Part shown: in pieces, positions 44,105-53,662 of the stretch
Layout: every line of letters starts with the position of its first letter
How positions within the stretch are numbered: the first letter of the stretch is position 1
Origin: UBA4582 sp047630175
GTDB lineage: Bacteria; Pseudomonadota; Gammaproteobacteria; Pseudomonadales; Azotimanducaceae
Direction: 5' to 3'
Length of the DNA stretch: 64,000 nt
Assembly (NCBI GenBank): GCA_047630175.1
Contig: JBLHVI010000014.1
Coordinates: 1 to 64,000 of the forward strand
Notes under the pieces: model-generated
What the model was told of the DNA's origin: nothing
The model's database searches: none
Seen by the model: only the letters and a program-made list of their open reading frames with translations
Translations under genes and position numbers: made by a program

Positions 44105-44524
44105 TTATGATTTGATGACTGGCAAATTCGCCGCTGACCACTCAGCCATGCCGCCACCTAGGCGGCGCACTTCAACAAACTCAAGGGCCTTGAGCTTACT
44201 GCCAACGGCGCCGGCATGCTGGCCCATTTTACAAACAATAATAATCGGCTGCTGCTTGTACTTTTCAAGCTCTTCTACCCGCTTATCAAGATTGCTGAAC
44301 GGGATATTGATGGCATCAACAATGTGACCCGCCTTGAAGTCCTTGTTGTCACGAATATCAAGTATCACGGCATTTTCACGATTCACCATGTTGACGAGGG
44401 TATTAGTGGTCACAGACGCGCCGCCGCGCTTGCCTTCATTGACCAAAAACGCAACGACCAAGGCCGCGAATATTCCGACCAATACAAAGTGGTTTACTAC
44501 AAAATCAAAGACTTGTTCTATCAT
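44105..44524 (-). CDS. Membrane-anchored rhodanese-like protein
   Basis: One N-terminal membrane helix (HFVLVGIFAALVVAFLV) followed by a single rhodanese domain with the active-site Cys in VCKMGQHAG and LDIRDNKDFKAGHI. E. coli YibN and Pseudomonas PA5130 have this layout next to grxC-secB. Probable sulfur-carrier or redox role; substrate unknown. Confidence 0.92.
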   Translation of the reverse strand: MIEQVFDFVVNHFVLVGIFAALVVAFLVNEGKRGGASVTTNTLVNMVNRENAVILDIRDNKDFKAGHIVDAINIPFSNLDKRVEELEKYKQQPIIIVCKMGQHAGAVGSKLKALEFVEVRRLGGGMAEWSAANLPVIKS

Positions 44525-44652
44525 TTGCTCTCGCCAGTGGTTGGCTTACCCTGCAATGCCGACAGCGTTGATGCCATCGGGACAAAAATAAGTCGCGAAG
44601 TATACACCAAAGGACGTAAAATTCATTTCCTTCGCGCAAACCCGGTAAATCC

Positions 44653-46209
44653 ATGACTGATAAAGTGCCATACGCCCTCATCATCCTCGACGGCTGGGGG
44701 CATCGCGTGGCAACCGACGCCAACGCCATCGCGCTGGCTAGTACACCAGTTTGGGACAATCTGTGGGCAAATCAACCTCATAGCTTAATTTCTTCTTCAG
44801 GCGAGGATGTCGGTCTCCCTGCTGGGCAGATGGGTAATTCCGAGGTGGGGCACATGACACTCGGCGCTGGACGCCGTGTAGACCAAGATCTGACGCGCAT
44901 CAATAAAGCGGTTAATGATGGCAGCTTTGCTGACAACCCAGTCCTGTTGGCCTGCCTTGATCAATTGGCCAGCAGCGGTCAAGCCCTGCACCTCTTGGGC
45001 CTGCTATCGCCCGGCGGCGTTCACAGCCATGAACTGCATATACACGCAGCGGTCACTCTCGCTTTTGAACGCGGCGTCAAGGCGGTTTACGTTCATGCGT
45101 TCCTCGATGGCCGAGATGTCCCACCACGCAGCGCTATGGCATCTTTACAGGCCATGCAATCACATATCAGCGACCATACCCCCAGCGGCGCGCAGGGTGG
45201 CGTCGCCTCAGTGGTGGGTCGCTTTTATGCGATGGACCGGGACAACCGGTGGGAGCGGGTTCAGCCAGCCTTCGAACTCTTAACTGCGGCAGTGACCGAC
45301 TACCAATATCCGACAGCTGTTGAGGCCCTAGAGGCCGCCTACGACCGCGATGAATCTGACGAGTTCGTCAAACCCTCAGCCATACTGGTTGATGGTCAGC
45401 GTGTTGCTATGCAAGACGGTGACGGCGTCATCTTCATGAACTTTCGAGCCGACCGTGCCCGAGAGCTCAGCCATTGCTTTGTCGACAATGAATTTACAGC
45501 GTTTCCGCGCAAGCAGCTTCCCGCGTTGTCGAGCTTTGTCACCCTCACCAAGTATGCCGACGACATCAAAACGCCCTGCGCTTTTCAACCGGCCAATTTA
45601 GGCAACAGTCTCGGTGAATATCTTGCCGGCCTCGGCAAGACTCAGTTAAGGCTCGCGGAAACCGAAAAATACGCCCATGTTACCTTCTTTTTTTCCGGCG
45701 GTTGCGAGGCAGAATATGCCGGCGAAGCCCGAAAACTCATACCTTCGCCTCGGGTTTCAACCTACGATTTGGCGCCACAAATGAGCGCCATTGAGGTCAC
45801 TGATGCGCTAACCGGGGCAATTAAAGATCGTGAATTCGATCTCATTGTGTGTAACTACGCCAATGGTGACATGGTTGGCCACACCGGCAATCTGACTGCG
45901 GCAATCGAAGCAGTGGAGTGTTTGGATGCCTGTCTTGGCCGCGTCATAGAAGCACTAAAGCAAGCAGGCGGTCACTGTCTGATTACTGCAGATCATGGTA
46001 ATGTTGAGCAAATGACGGATGCCGGGACAGGCCAAGCGCACACTGCTCACACGTCTGAGTCCGTGCCACTCGTTTACGTCGGCGATAAAGACATTGCGTT
46101 AACTCAAGAAAAGGGAACCTTGGCAGACATCGCACCAACCATGCTGAGCATTATGCATGTACCACAACCTCCAGAAATGACCGGTGTGTCGATGCTCAGC
46201 CACAACTAA
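44653..46209 (+). CDS. gpmI: 2,3-bisphosphoglycerate-independent phosphoglycerate mutase
   Basis: Mn-dependent interconversion of 3- and 2-phosphoglycerate in glycolysis. Alkaline-phosphatase fold with LIILDGWGHR, the phospho-serine loop MGNSEVGHMTLGAGR, HAFLDGRDVPPRS, and metal ligands in NYANGDMVGHTG and TADHGNVEQM. Length 518 aa is normal. Confidence 0.98.
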   Translation: MTDKVPYALIILDGWGHRVATDANAIALASTPVWDNLWANQPHSLISSSGEDVGLPAGQMGNSEVGHMTLGAGRRVDQDLTRINKAVNDGSFADNPVLLACLDQLASSGQALHLLGLLSPGGVHSHELHIHAAVTLAFERGVKAVYVHAFLDGRDVPPRSAMASLQAMQSHISDHTPSGAQGGVASVVGRFYAMDRDNRWERVQPAFELLTAAVTDYQYPTAVEALEAAYDRDESDEFVKPSAILVDGQRVAMQDGDGVIFMNFRADRARELSHCFVDNEFTAFPRKQLPALSSFVTLTKYADDIKTPCAFQPANLGNSLGEYLAGLGKTQLRLAETEKYAHVTFFFSGGCEAEYAGEARKLIPSPRVSTYDLAPQMSAIEVTDALTGAIKDREFDLIVCNYANGDMVGHTGNLTAAIEAVECLDACLGRVIEALKQAGGHCLITADHGNVEQMTDAGTGQAHTAHTSESVPLVYVGDKDIALTQEKGTLADIAPTMLSIMHVPQPPEMTGVSMLSHN

Positions 46210-46363
46210 AAGCCTTGATAGATGATGAAGCGCGGATTGTCGCAATGCTTAACGTTACTGCTAAAAACAAACGCTTCAAGCAATTCGTACGTACCATGTC
46301 GTTAGTAATACAAATTAACGAACGAGTGGACACACAAAAACTAGCCACGGCAGCGAATCAAGT

Positions 46364-47563
46364 ATGAGAAAAATCTCGACACTGCAGATGATACTCCTCC
46401 TCAGCACGTTTCTGGGCCTATCAAGCTTTGCTGTGTCTGCGGCTGACAGCACTAATGATCCGGGGCAAAGCGACCCCGCCGCTCTCGAGCAGCAACTGCA
46501 GGCCCTTGAGACCGAGATCAATAAGTTTCGTAAAATGCTTGACGCCACAAGCGGTGAGCGCTCAAAGCTCGAACAAACGCTTCAATCAAATGAAGAATCG
46601 ATCAACGACCTGTTGAAAAAAATCGATACCATTCAACAGCAGCTAACCCGCGGCAAGCGCAAAGTCGGCGTTTTGCAGGTTGAGCAAGCAGGCCTCGAAG
46701 CCGCCCAAAATACGCAGCAAAACTACCTCGTTGAACAGATTCGTGCAGCCTATGAGATTGGCGCGCAACCCTACATGAAAGTCTTGTTGAACCTCGAAGA
46801 CCCGGACCAAGTCGATCGTATGCTGACTTACTATGACTACTTCAACCGAGCCCGAGCAGAGCAAATTCAACAATACCGCAGCACCATCGAGCAACTCGCC
46901 ACGGTCAAGCAACTGCTGGAAACAGAAAACCAAGCCCTAGTCGACAACCGAGCGCGCGTTGTTGAGCAAAAGCAAAGCTTGCAAAATGTACGCCGCAACA
47001 AACAAGTCACCCTGCGCGCACTGAATCAAGAGATCGCGTCAACCGGTGGCGAGATAAAAAAGCTAACACAGAGTCGCCAGGAATTAGAAGCACTACTCGC
47101 CAACATAAACATCAGCATTGAGGCACTACCATCTGCGGTGGATGCCGCGAGCTTTGCCAGCCGCCGAGGTGAAATGACGCTGCCCGTCGCCGGCACGATT
47201 GTTAATCGCTACGGTAGTCAGCGCAGCAATGCTAAGCTCCAATGGAACGGAGTCTTTATTGCTGCGGGCCAGGGCGAATCAGTGCAAGCCATCCATTATG
47301 GCCGCGTCGTTTTCTCTGACTGGCTACGGGGCTTTGGCCTGATGATCATCGTCAGCCATGGTGAAGGCTATATGTCCTTGTATGGGCACAACCAAGTGCT
47401 CTACAAAGAGACCGGCGACTGGGTTAGCGCCGGCGACAATATTGCAGCAGTAGGGGACAGCGGCGGCCAGACCCGCATGGGCTTATATTTTGAGATTCGT
47501 CAATCGGGCAAACCCACGAACCCACAACAGTGGTGCCAGAAGCAAAAGCAGCGAGCAGCCTAA
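46364..47563 (+). CDS. envC: EnvC-like murein hydrolase activator
   Basis: Periplasmic protein: signal peptide (about residues 1-26), long coiled coil (about 40-250), C-terminal LytM/M23 domain. The LytM metal-site histidines are lost (RMGLYFEIR where active enzymes have an HLHFE-type motif), as in EnvC, which activates AmiA/AmiB amidases at the septum instead of cutting murein. The position between gpmI and ctpA matches Pseudomonas PA5133. Confidence 0.93.
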   Translation: MRKISTLQMILLLSTFLGLSSFAVSAADSTNDPGQSDPAALEQQLQALETEINKFRKMLDATSGERSKLEQTLQSNEESINDLLKKIDTIQQQLTRGKRKVGVLQVEQAGLEAAQNTQQNYLVEQIRAAYEIGAQPYMKVLLNLEDPDQVDRMLTYYDYFNRARAEQIQQYRSTIEQLATVKQLLETENQALVDNRARVVEQKQSLQNVRRNKQVTLRALNQEIASTGGEIKKLTQSRQELEALLANINISIEALPSAVDAASFASRRGEMTLPVAGTIVNRYGSQRSNAKLQWNGVFIAAGQGESVQAIHYGRVVFSDWLRGFGLMIIVSHGEGYMSLYGHNQVLYKETGDWVSAGDNIAAVGDSGGQTRMGLYFEIRQSGKPTNPQQWCQKQKQRAA

Positions 47564-47731
47564 AGCGGGCGCTAAGGTAATTTGCGACAGCGGTAAAGCA
47601 GAAGGCATGCATAACTCGAAACAGTAGTTTGAAACATTTTCACGAAACATTTTCACGAAACAGAAGTCTAAAATATCAACGTAATACGTTAGCACACAAG
47701 CGCTAGCGCCAATTATTGCCAGGAGCGGCAA

Positions 47732-49117
47732 ATGAGAATGATGCAACACCCTTTGAGAATCCTCGCCGGCACCTGCCTGGCTTTAATCCTGGGTTCCGCC
47801 AGCGCCAATGATGCAAGCGACAGCACCGACAAGGCTTTGGCGCCCCGCTTGCCGCTGAATGAACTACGCGTTTTTGCCGAGGCTTTTGATCGGGTTAGCT
47901 CAGCCTACGTGGAGGAAATTGACGACCGTACCCTGCTCGAGAACGCAATTAAAGGCATGCTTTCCCAGCTTGACCCACACTCAGCCTACCTTGATCGAGA
48001 GTCGTTTTCCGACCTACAGGAAGAAACTAGCGGCAACTACGGCGGTGTTGGCTTGGAAGTCAGCATGGAGGACGGTTTCGTGCGCGTCATCAGCCCTATG
48101 GACGGCACCCCAGCAGACAAAGCCGGAGTCATGGCTGGCGATCTCATCATTCAACTTGATGACCAGCCCATGCGCGGCCTTAGCTTGAGTGCAGCGATTG
48201 ACACCATGCGCGGAGCACCGGGCAGTATCATACGCCTTACCGTGGTGCGTGAAGGCGAGGCGCAACCGTTTGAATTAAGTCTGACGCGTGAGGTGATCGC
48301 GGTCGCCAGCGTCAGACAGCGCATGCTTGACGACGGCTTTGGCTACATCCGCATTGCCCAATTTCAGAGCAATACTGGCGAAGAGGTAGCCAAAGCAGTG
48401 ACCAAACTCACCGAGGATGGCAAGCTTTCTGGCCTCGTGCTCGACTTGCGCAATAATCCAGGCGGTGTTCTTCAAGCGGCCGTCGCAGTCTCGGATGTTT
48501 TTATGGACAGCGGTCTTATTGTCTACACCGCAGGACGCCTACCCAACTCAGACATGCGTTTCAACGCCAGCACGCCTGACGCCACAGATGGCACTCCCAT
48601 TGTCGTGCTGGTCAACGAGGGCACAGCCTCAGCTTCAGAAATCGTCGCCGGCGCCCTACAGGACCATAGCCGGGCCATCATCATGGGAGTCGACACATTT
48701 GGTAAAGGATCTGTACAGACCATTTTGCCGCTAAATAACGAAAAAGCCATCAAGCTCACCACCGCGCTGTACTTCACGCCAAATGGCCGTTCGATTCAAG
48801 CCGAAGGCATAGTTCCCGATATATTGGTGCCGCGCGCCAGCATTACACCGGACAAACAAAATCCTTTCAGGGTCAGGGAGCGCAACCTGCCCAAGCATCT
48901 GGCGAACGGCAATAGCAAACCTATGACAGCCGAAGAATCGCTGGAGAAAGCGGCAAAAGAGATCAAACAAATAACCGACGAAGAAAACACAGAGGAACCG
49001 CTGGAAACAGCCATGGAAGAACCCTCCGTCGTTACAGATTACCAACTGCACGAAGCTCTCAACCTGTTGAAGGGATTGAATATTCTGGCAAAGAAGGCCA
49101 GCCAAACCCAAGGATAG
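47732..49117 (+). CDS. ctpA: C-terminal processing protease (S41 family)
   Basis: Periplasmic serine protease with signal peptide (LRILAGTCLALILGSASA), an N-terminal helical region, a PDZ domain (GGVGLEVSMEDGFVRVISPM), and the S41 core with catalytic Ser in GTASASEIVAGALQD and Lys in FGKGSVQ. An acidic C-terminal tail follows. AGGAG precedes the ATG. Likely degrades or trims periplasmic/peptidoglycan-modifying proteins. Confidence 0.95.
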   Translation: MRMMQHPLRILAGTCLALILGSASANDASDSTDKALAPRLPLNELRVFAEAFDRVSSAYVEEIDDRTLLENAIKGMLSQLDPHSAYLDRESFSDLQEETSGNYGGVGLEVSMEDGFVRVISPMDGTPADKAGVMAGDLIIQLDDQPMRGLSLSAAIDTMRGAPGSIIRLTVVREGEAQPFELSLTREVIAVASVRQRMLDDGFGYIRIAQFQSNTGEEVAKAVTKLTEDGKLSGLVLDLRNNPGGVLQAAVAVSDVFMDSGLIVYTAGRLPNSDMRFNASTPDATDGTPIVVLVNEGTASASEIVAGALQDHSRAIIMGVDTFGKGSVQTILPLNNEKAIKLTTALYFTPNGRSIQAEGIVPDILVPRASITPDKQNPFRVRERNLPKHLANGNSKPMTAEESLEKAAKEIKQITDEENTEEPLETAMEEPSVVTDYQLHEALNLLKGLNILAKKASQTQG

Positions 49118-49124
49118 CATCCCA

Positions 49125-49907
49125 ATGAGGGCGTTTGTCGGGATATTGCTGGGGTCTCTGGCAGCTTTTCTAGGGGCAGCAGCCAACGCCGCCCCAGCCT
49201 ATGTGGCAATCATTATTGATGACATCGGCAATAATTTTGCCAGCGGCAGGCAAGCGATTAATCTACCATTGCCACTAACTTATGCCATGCTTCCCTACAG
49301 TCCCTTTGCAGCGTCGCTGGCGAAAATGGCTAACCGGCAGGGCAAGGAAGTCATGCTGCATATGCCCATGGCTAACTTGGGGAATGCTCCACTAGGACCT
49401 GGCGCACTGACCGTGGGCCAGAGTCGCGGCGAGTTTATTGCTGCCATCGATGCCGCTATCGACCGAGTACCGTTTATTCGTGGCATCAACAACCATATGG
49501 GCAGCCAACTCACACAGCAGCCGCAACAAATGGATTGGTTGATGACTGAAATTAAATTTCGGCAGCTGTACTTTGTCGACTCGCGTACCACCCCTAAGAC
49601 TGTAGCATCAGCATTGGCAAAGGATCGCCGAGTGCTGTCGTCTAGTAGGGATGTGTTTTTAGACAACGAGCAATCCTTTGCAAGCATCGACGCTGCATTT
49701 AAAACACTCGTTGCCAAGGCCAAGCGAGACGGTACCGCTATTGGCATTGGCCATCCGTATCCCGCGACCCTTGATTATCTGTCGCAAATCGCCGCTGAAC
49801 TCGAGGCGAAAAAAATCACCCTGCTACCCGTCTCCGCACTCCTTGGCCGGCAGCAGCAACTTTTATCGCGCGCTCGGCTTGCGTTAGAACGCGAGCCCCC
49901 TAACTGA
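49125..49907 (+). CDS. Divergent polysaccharide deacetylase family protein
   Basis: Exported protein of 260 aa (signal peptide to about residue 22) of the DUF610/YibQ family. AYVAIIIDDIGNN gives the metal-binding Asp pair, MLHMPM and IRGINNHMGSQLT the histidines. It follows ctpA by 7 bp, as in Pseudomonas. The substrate is unknown; the envC-ctpA context points to the cell envelope. Confidence 0.92.
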   Translation: MRAFVGILLGSLAAFLGAAANAAPAYVAIIIDDIGNNFASGRQAINLPLPLTYAMLPYSPFAASLAKMANRQGKEVMLHMPMANLGNAPLGPGALTVGQSRGEFIAAIDAAIDRVPFIRGINNHMGSQLTQQPQQMDWLMTEIKFRQLYFVDSRTTPKTVASALAKDRRVLSSSRDVFLDNEQSFASIDAAFKTLVAKAKRDGTAIGIGHPYPATLDYLSQIAAELEAKKITLLPVSALLGRQQQLLSRARLALEREPPN

Positions 49908-49915
49908 TGGCGCAA

Positions 49916-50659
49916 CTATCGAGGTTGATTCGTCAGCTTAATCGCTTCAGCGAGGTCCAACGTTCCCTCATAGATTGCACGACCGGTAATAACACCTGTT
50001 ATGCCACCGTCAATTTTAGCTTCGACTTCCAGCAACGCGGCAATATCGCGAATATCGGTCACCCCGCCTGACGCGATCACGGGCACAGATACAGCCTCGG
50101 CTAGATCACGCGTGGCGTTAATATTAACACCACCCATCATGCCGTCTTTACCGATATCCGTATAAACAATCGCTTCGATTCCATCACTTTCAAACAGCAT
50201 GGCCAGACTCTTGACGGCAATGTCTGTCACCTCTTCCCAGCCATTTTTTGCAACCATGCCATGCAGGCCGTCTAGACCTACCATAATGTGTCCAGGAAAT
50301 TCCCTGCACATAGCGCCCACGAACTCTGGCTCGTCTACCGCCTGGGTGCCAATGATCACATAGTTAACGCCAGCTTTTAGGTAGGCCTCGATCACCTTGG
50401 CACTACGAATGCCGCCACCGAGTTGAATCACCAGTTCAGGGTGGTTCGCAGCAATGATTGAAATCGCTGCCTGATTAACCGGATAGCCCTGGAAGGCACC
50501 ATCCAGATCAACCAGATGCAATCGCTCTGCGCCTTGACTGACCCAGTGTGCGGCCATACCGATAGGATCGTCTGAATAGGTCGTAGATTGATCCAAGCGT
50601 CCCTGCTTTAGGTTCACGACTTTGCCGTCTTTGAAATCAATGGCGGGAATAATCTGCAC
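49916..50659 (-). CDS. hisA: ProFAR isomerase HisA
   Basis: TIM-barrel Amadori isomerase, fourth step of histidine synthesis. IPAIDFKDGKVVNLKQG contains the catalytic Asp8; YTDIGKDGMMGG contains the second Asp. Length 247 aa. It follows hisB with a 1-bp overlap. hisH, usually between them, and hisF, usually after, are both absent. Confidence 0.97.
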   Translation of the reverse strand: MQIIPAIDFKDGKVVNLKQGRLDQSTTYSDDPIGMAAHWVSQGAERLHLVDLDGAFQGYPVNQAAISIIAANHPELVIQLGGGIRSAKVIEAYLKAGVNYVIIGTQAVDEPEFVGAMCREFPGHIMVGLDGLHGMVAKNGWEEVTDIAVKSLAMLFESDGIEAIVYTDIGKDGMMGGVNINATRDLAEAVSVPVIASGGVTDIRDIAALLEVEAKIDGGITGVITGRAIYEGTLDLAEAIKLTNQPR

Positions 50660-51258
50660 TACAGAGACCCTTTAGTCGAAGGCATGATATCCCCCATCCG
50701 TTGATCGTGCTCCAGCGCCATACGTAGGGCTCGACCGAACGCCTTAAAAATGGTTTCAATCTGATGATGGGTGTTTTGGCCCCGTAAATTGTCGATATGC
50801 AACGTCACCAACGCGTGGTTCACAAAACCATGGAAAAACTCCCGAAACAGGTCAATGTCAAAGTTGCCGACACTCGACCGGGTAAACTCGACACCATATT
50901 CCAGGCCCGGCCGACCAGAAAAATCTACTACCACTCGTGATAACGCCTCATCGAGGGGCACATAGGCGTGCCCATAACGACGAATACCGCGCTTGTCGCT
51001 CAACGCCTGCGAAAACGCTTGGCCCAGAGTTATCCCTATGTCTTCTACGGTGTGATGAGCATCAATATGCAAATCACCCTTGGCCTTTATGTCCAGATCA
51101 ATCAAACCGTGTCGAGCAATTTGATCAAGCATATGCTCGAGAAAAGGTATGCCCGTATCGAAACTTACCTCGCCGGTACCATCAAGGTTGATTGCCACGC
51201 TGACCTGCGTCTCCAGTGTATTGCGATCAACCCGCGCCTTGCGTTCCACCATTACCAT
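50659..51258 (-). CDS. hisB: Imidazoleglycerol-phosphate dehydratase (monofunctional)
   Basis: Mn-dependent dehydratase of histidine synthesis. Metal motifs AHHTVED and THHQIE, plus GIPFLEHMLDQIARHG. Length 199 aa, with no histidinol-phosphatase domain. Start at 51258 or the ATG two codons later (51252). Confidence 0.97.
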   Translation of the reverse strand: MVMVERKARVDRNTLETQVSVAINLDGTGEVSFDTGIPFLEHMLDQIARHGLIDLDIKAKGDLHIDAHHTVEDIGITLGQAFSQALSDKRGIRRYGHAYVPLDEALSRVVVDFSGRPGLEYGVEFTRSSVGNFDIDLFREFFHGFVNHALVTLHIDNLRGQNTHHQIETIFKAFGRALRMALEHDQRMGDIMPSTKGSL

Positions 51259-51297
51259 TGCCTGATTCCAACTCGAAAAATGGGCATTATACGGGAT

Positions 51298-51690
51298 TTA
51301 CACAAGTGCGCCATTGGGAAGATAGCGGTTATCAGTATTCGCCTTAATCCACTGACGCAACTCAGGGCTAAAACTGCCCCGCTGTTTGAGTATTTTTACC
51401 AAATAGATCACGGGTGATTGTTTACCCGCGTCCCACCCGGGCAGCTGCATCTCGGCCAACGTAAAAAACGTGATGACGCGTCGCAACTCCTCATCGCTCA
51501 ATGTTTCAGCTGCCTGCCAATAAGCGGCTGCCTGCTTCATCCAATGCGCACCAGCTTGCTGTTGCGAGTCCGTTAGACTCGCTGCAAGACTCAGAAGATC
51601 ACCTGCCTCGCTCTGGCTGATGCAGGCCCATAGTGCTGGCAACTCGAGTGGCTTGTGTGTCTTGGCTGGCTCCCAGCTCCCCACACCCAT
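51298..51690 (-). CDS. Hypothetical protein, alpha-helical
   Basis: 130-aa soluble protein I do not recognise. It is Gln/Ala/Leu-rich and appears all-helical, with ETLSDEELRRVITFFTLAEMQLPGW in the middle (quoted here only as a landmark at about residues 62-86) and SPVIYLVKILKQRG after it. The start codon lies 2 bp past the dienoyl-CoA isomerase stop and AAGGG precedes it, so it is probably a real, co-translated gene. No membrane segment or signal peptide. Confidence 0.7.
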   Translation of the reverse strand: MGVGSWEPAKTHKPLELPALWACISQSEAGDLLSLAASLTDSQQQAGAHWMKQAAAYWQAAETLSDEELRRVITFFTLAEMQLPGWDAGKQSPVIYLVKILKQRGSFSPELRQWIKANTDNRYLPNGALV

Positions 51691-51692
51691 GC

Positions 51693-52532
51693 TCAGCGAC
51701 CCTTCTTTGGTAGGCTGGCGAACTTGCCGGGGCGACGCTCGCCGTTAGCCGTAATTGCCTCCATCATCTCAGCCGGCTGCAGAAAACTCGCATTCCAGAT
51801 ACCCACGTAATCAAGACTGTCTGCCGTCGAGTGGTCTCGCGCATAGTTAATCATCCGTTTCGAACCGTAAACGGCTAACGGGGCATTACTGGCAATCTCG
51901 GCTGCAACCTCCATCACGGCCGCAAGGAGACCCTCATGATCAGCAAACACTTGGTTCACCAGACCAGCCTGATGCGCCTCTGCCGCCGACATTCGACGCC
52001 CGGTATAAGCGAGTTCACGCACTATGCCCTCGGGAATCAACTTAACCAGTCGCGGAAATGTACCGACATCCGCGGTCATACCAATTTTGACCTCATAAAC
52101 AGTGAAAAAGGCATCAGCCGTCGCGTAGCGAATATCGCACGCTGTGACAAAATCCATACCTCCACCAATACAGCCCCCTTGAATCGCCACCAGTACCGGC
52201 AACCGACAGTCTTCGAGACAATTAAAGGTGTGCTGCATACGCTTAACAGTGCGATAGAAACTCTCGCCGCGAGTGAGCTTATGATCCGGATCAGCCTGCT
52301 GGGCTTCATCCCCCCCTGTGAAAAAACTGTCGAGATCTAGGCCTGCGGAAAAATGCGGCCCAGTCGATGAAATTACAATCACACGGGCTCGACTGTTATC
52401 GTCAATATCAGCGACAATCTGCGGTAATTCATCCCAAAACTCAGGCGTCATACTATTGCGCTTCTCCGGCCGGCTAAGCTGGATATGTGCAATATTCGCC
52501 TCAATCGAGACATTAAAACTTTGGTAACTCAT
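51693..52532 (-). CDS. Crotonase, dienoyl-CoA isomerase-like
   Basis: 279-aa crotonase with CoA-site HFSAGLDLDSF and IQGGCIGGGMDFVTACD. The segment YEVKIGMTADVGTFPRL matches delta(3,5)-delta(2,4)-dienoyl-CoA isomerase (ECH1): Asp133, Glu147 and Asp155 sit where that enzyme has its catalytic acids. This suggests a role in beta-oxidation of odd-position unsaturated acids. The ATG at 52532 has AGGA 6 nt upstream; a frame to 52574 adds 14 residues. Confidence 0.9.
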   Translation of the reverse strand: MSYQSFNVSIEANIAHIQLSRPEKRNSMTPEFWDELPQIVADIDDNSRARVIVISSTGPHFSAGLDLDSFFTGGDEAQQADPDHKLTRGESFYRTVKRMQHTFNCLEDCRLPVLVAIQGGCIGGGMDFVTACDIRYATADAFFTVYEVKIGMTADVGTFPRLVKLIPEGIVRELAYTGRRMSAAEAHQAGLVNQVFADHEGLLAAVMEVAAEIASNAPLAVYGSKRMINYARDHSTADSLDYVGIWNASFLQPAEMMEAITANGERRPGKFASLPKKGR

Positions 52533-52648
52533 AATTTTTCCTAATGCGAGATTTCCTAAGGAGCGGGCTTTCAAACGGAGGGTGTTGAAGAGGAGATAAC
52601 ACCGAGATTACGGCTCGAAATTAATAGCCTTGGACCAATCGCCCTGCA

Positions 52649-53122
52649 TTACTCACCCTTTACTAGCATTTTAGCAAGACTAACGACTTCTTCCGACGCC
52701 TCAAGCTGACCGTTAGCAATGGCGTCAATGAATTTCGTCTGCCGACTTAAGGCAAGATGCAGCGCCACGCGGGCATGCATAACTTCCTGCGAAGGTGGCT
52801 TGCCAATGTAATCTACGGCGCCAACCTTGAAGCCATTGGCCTCATGGTGTTTGTCGTCCATAGAGGTCACAAAAATAACGGGAATATGGTGAGTCGCTGG
52901 ATTTAACTTCAGTCGCTGGCACACTTCCAGTCCGTCCATCCCCGGCATAACCATGTCGAGTAAAATCAAGTCTGGCTGCTGCCCTTCTGCGATCTCCAGA
53001 GCTCGTTCACCCGTAGTCGCCACGTGTACGATGTATTGCTGGGACAGCATTCTGCCCATAACACGCACGACCGTTGTTTGATCATCAACAACCAATATTA
53101 TGGGTTTAGAGCGCTCAGTCAC
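52649..53122 (-). CDS. Single-domain response regulator
   Basis: Receiver domain with phospho-acceptor Asp56 (DLILLDMVMPGMDG), conserved Thr in VIFVTSMDD and Lys in YIGKPPS, followed by a 30-residue helical tail and no output domain. The GTG at 53122 is preceded by AGGA 8 nt upstream; the longer frame to 53164 lacks a ribosome site. The receiver resembles those of c-di-GMP regulators, but no effector is attached. No cognate kinase is adjacent. Confidence 0.9.
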   Translation of the reverse strand: MTERSKPIILVVDDQTTVVRVMGRMLSQQYIVHVATTGERALEIAEGQQPDLILLDMVMPGMDGLEVCQRLKLNPATHHIPVIFVTSMDDKHHEANGFKVGAVDYIGKPPSQEVMHARVALHLALSRQTKFIDAIANGQLEASEEVVSLAKMLVKGE

Positions 53123-53191
53123 AACGTTTGTCCTACCAAAGATTGAATACTCGCAAGCATACATGACTGGTCGGGGACTTCAACGGCGTAG

Positions 53192-53380
53192 GTGACACAC
53201 TTCTGCAGCTATCACAGCCGGCGAGTGCGTCTGATCCGCAATACAACGGTATCCCAAATGGACGCGATGACCCAGCAGAACGCAGCGCTGGTGGACGAAG
53301 CGACCGCAGCGGTTCTTGCGGCGAGCAGGCTGAGCGCTAGTCTTAGTGACAGTTATTTCGCCATTTTAGCAACCCCGGAA
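53192..53380 (+). pseudogene. Methyl-accepting chemotaxis protein remnant
   Basis: 53249-53311 encodes VSQMDAMTQQNAALVDEAT, the near-invariant stretch toward the C-terminus of chemoreceptor signalling domains. Upstream, where a receptor would continue, the frame does not match; ASASD-like residues in another frame suggest a frameshift near 53225. No sensor domain, membrane helices or HAMP remain. Confidence 0.75.
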
Positions 53381-53662
53381 AAGCAGCTAAGAGCTGCCAA
53401 CTTAGGACAATTGGCCCAGGCCCAACACAGACTGTCAGAACCGCATTCCTATGTGTCACATGTCTCTCTATGCGGCTCTCCACGTGGCTTAGCTTTCGAT
53501 TCAGACTAACTATTACTAACTACTACTAACTAGACGCCCAGAGCTTGGCAGCGAAGCACAACTGCCACGCCAACACCTGCGGTGCTTTCTGGCGCTTCTG
53601 GCGATGATTTGCCAGGCGACTGCCACACCACTTGCAGAGGGGGTACCGGCTGCTCAATTCTG

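Noticed and set aside
47190..47563. Loss of LytM metal ligands in EnvC as a disabling mutation
   Set aside because: EnvC-type activators are normally catalytically dead LytM proteins, so this is expected.
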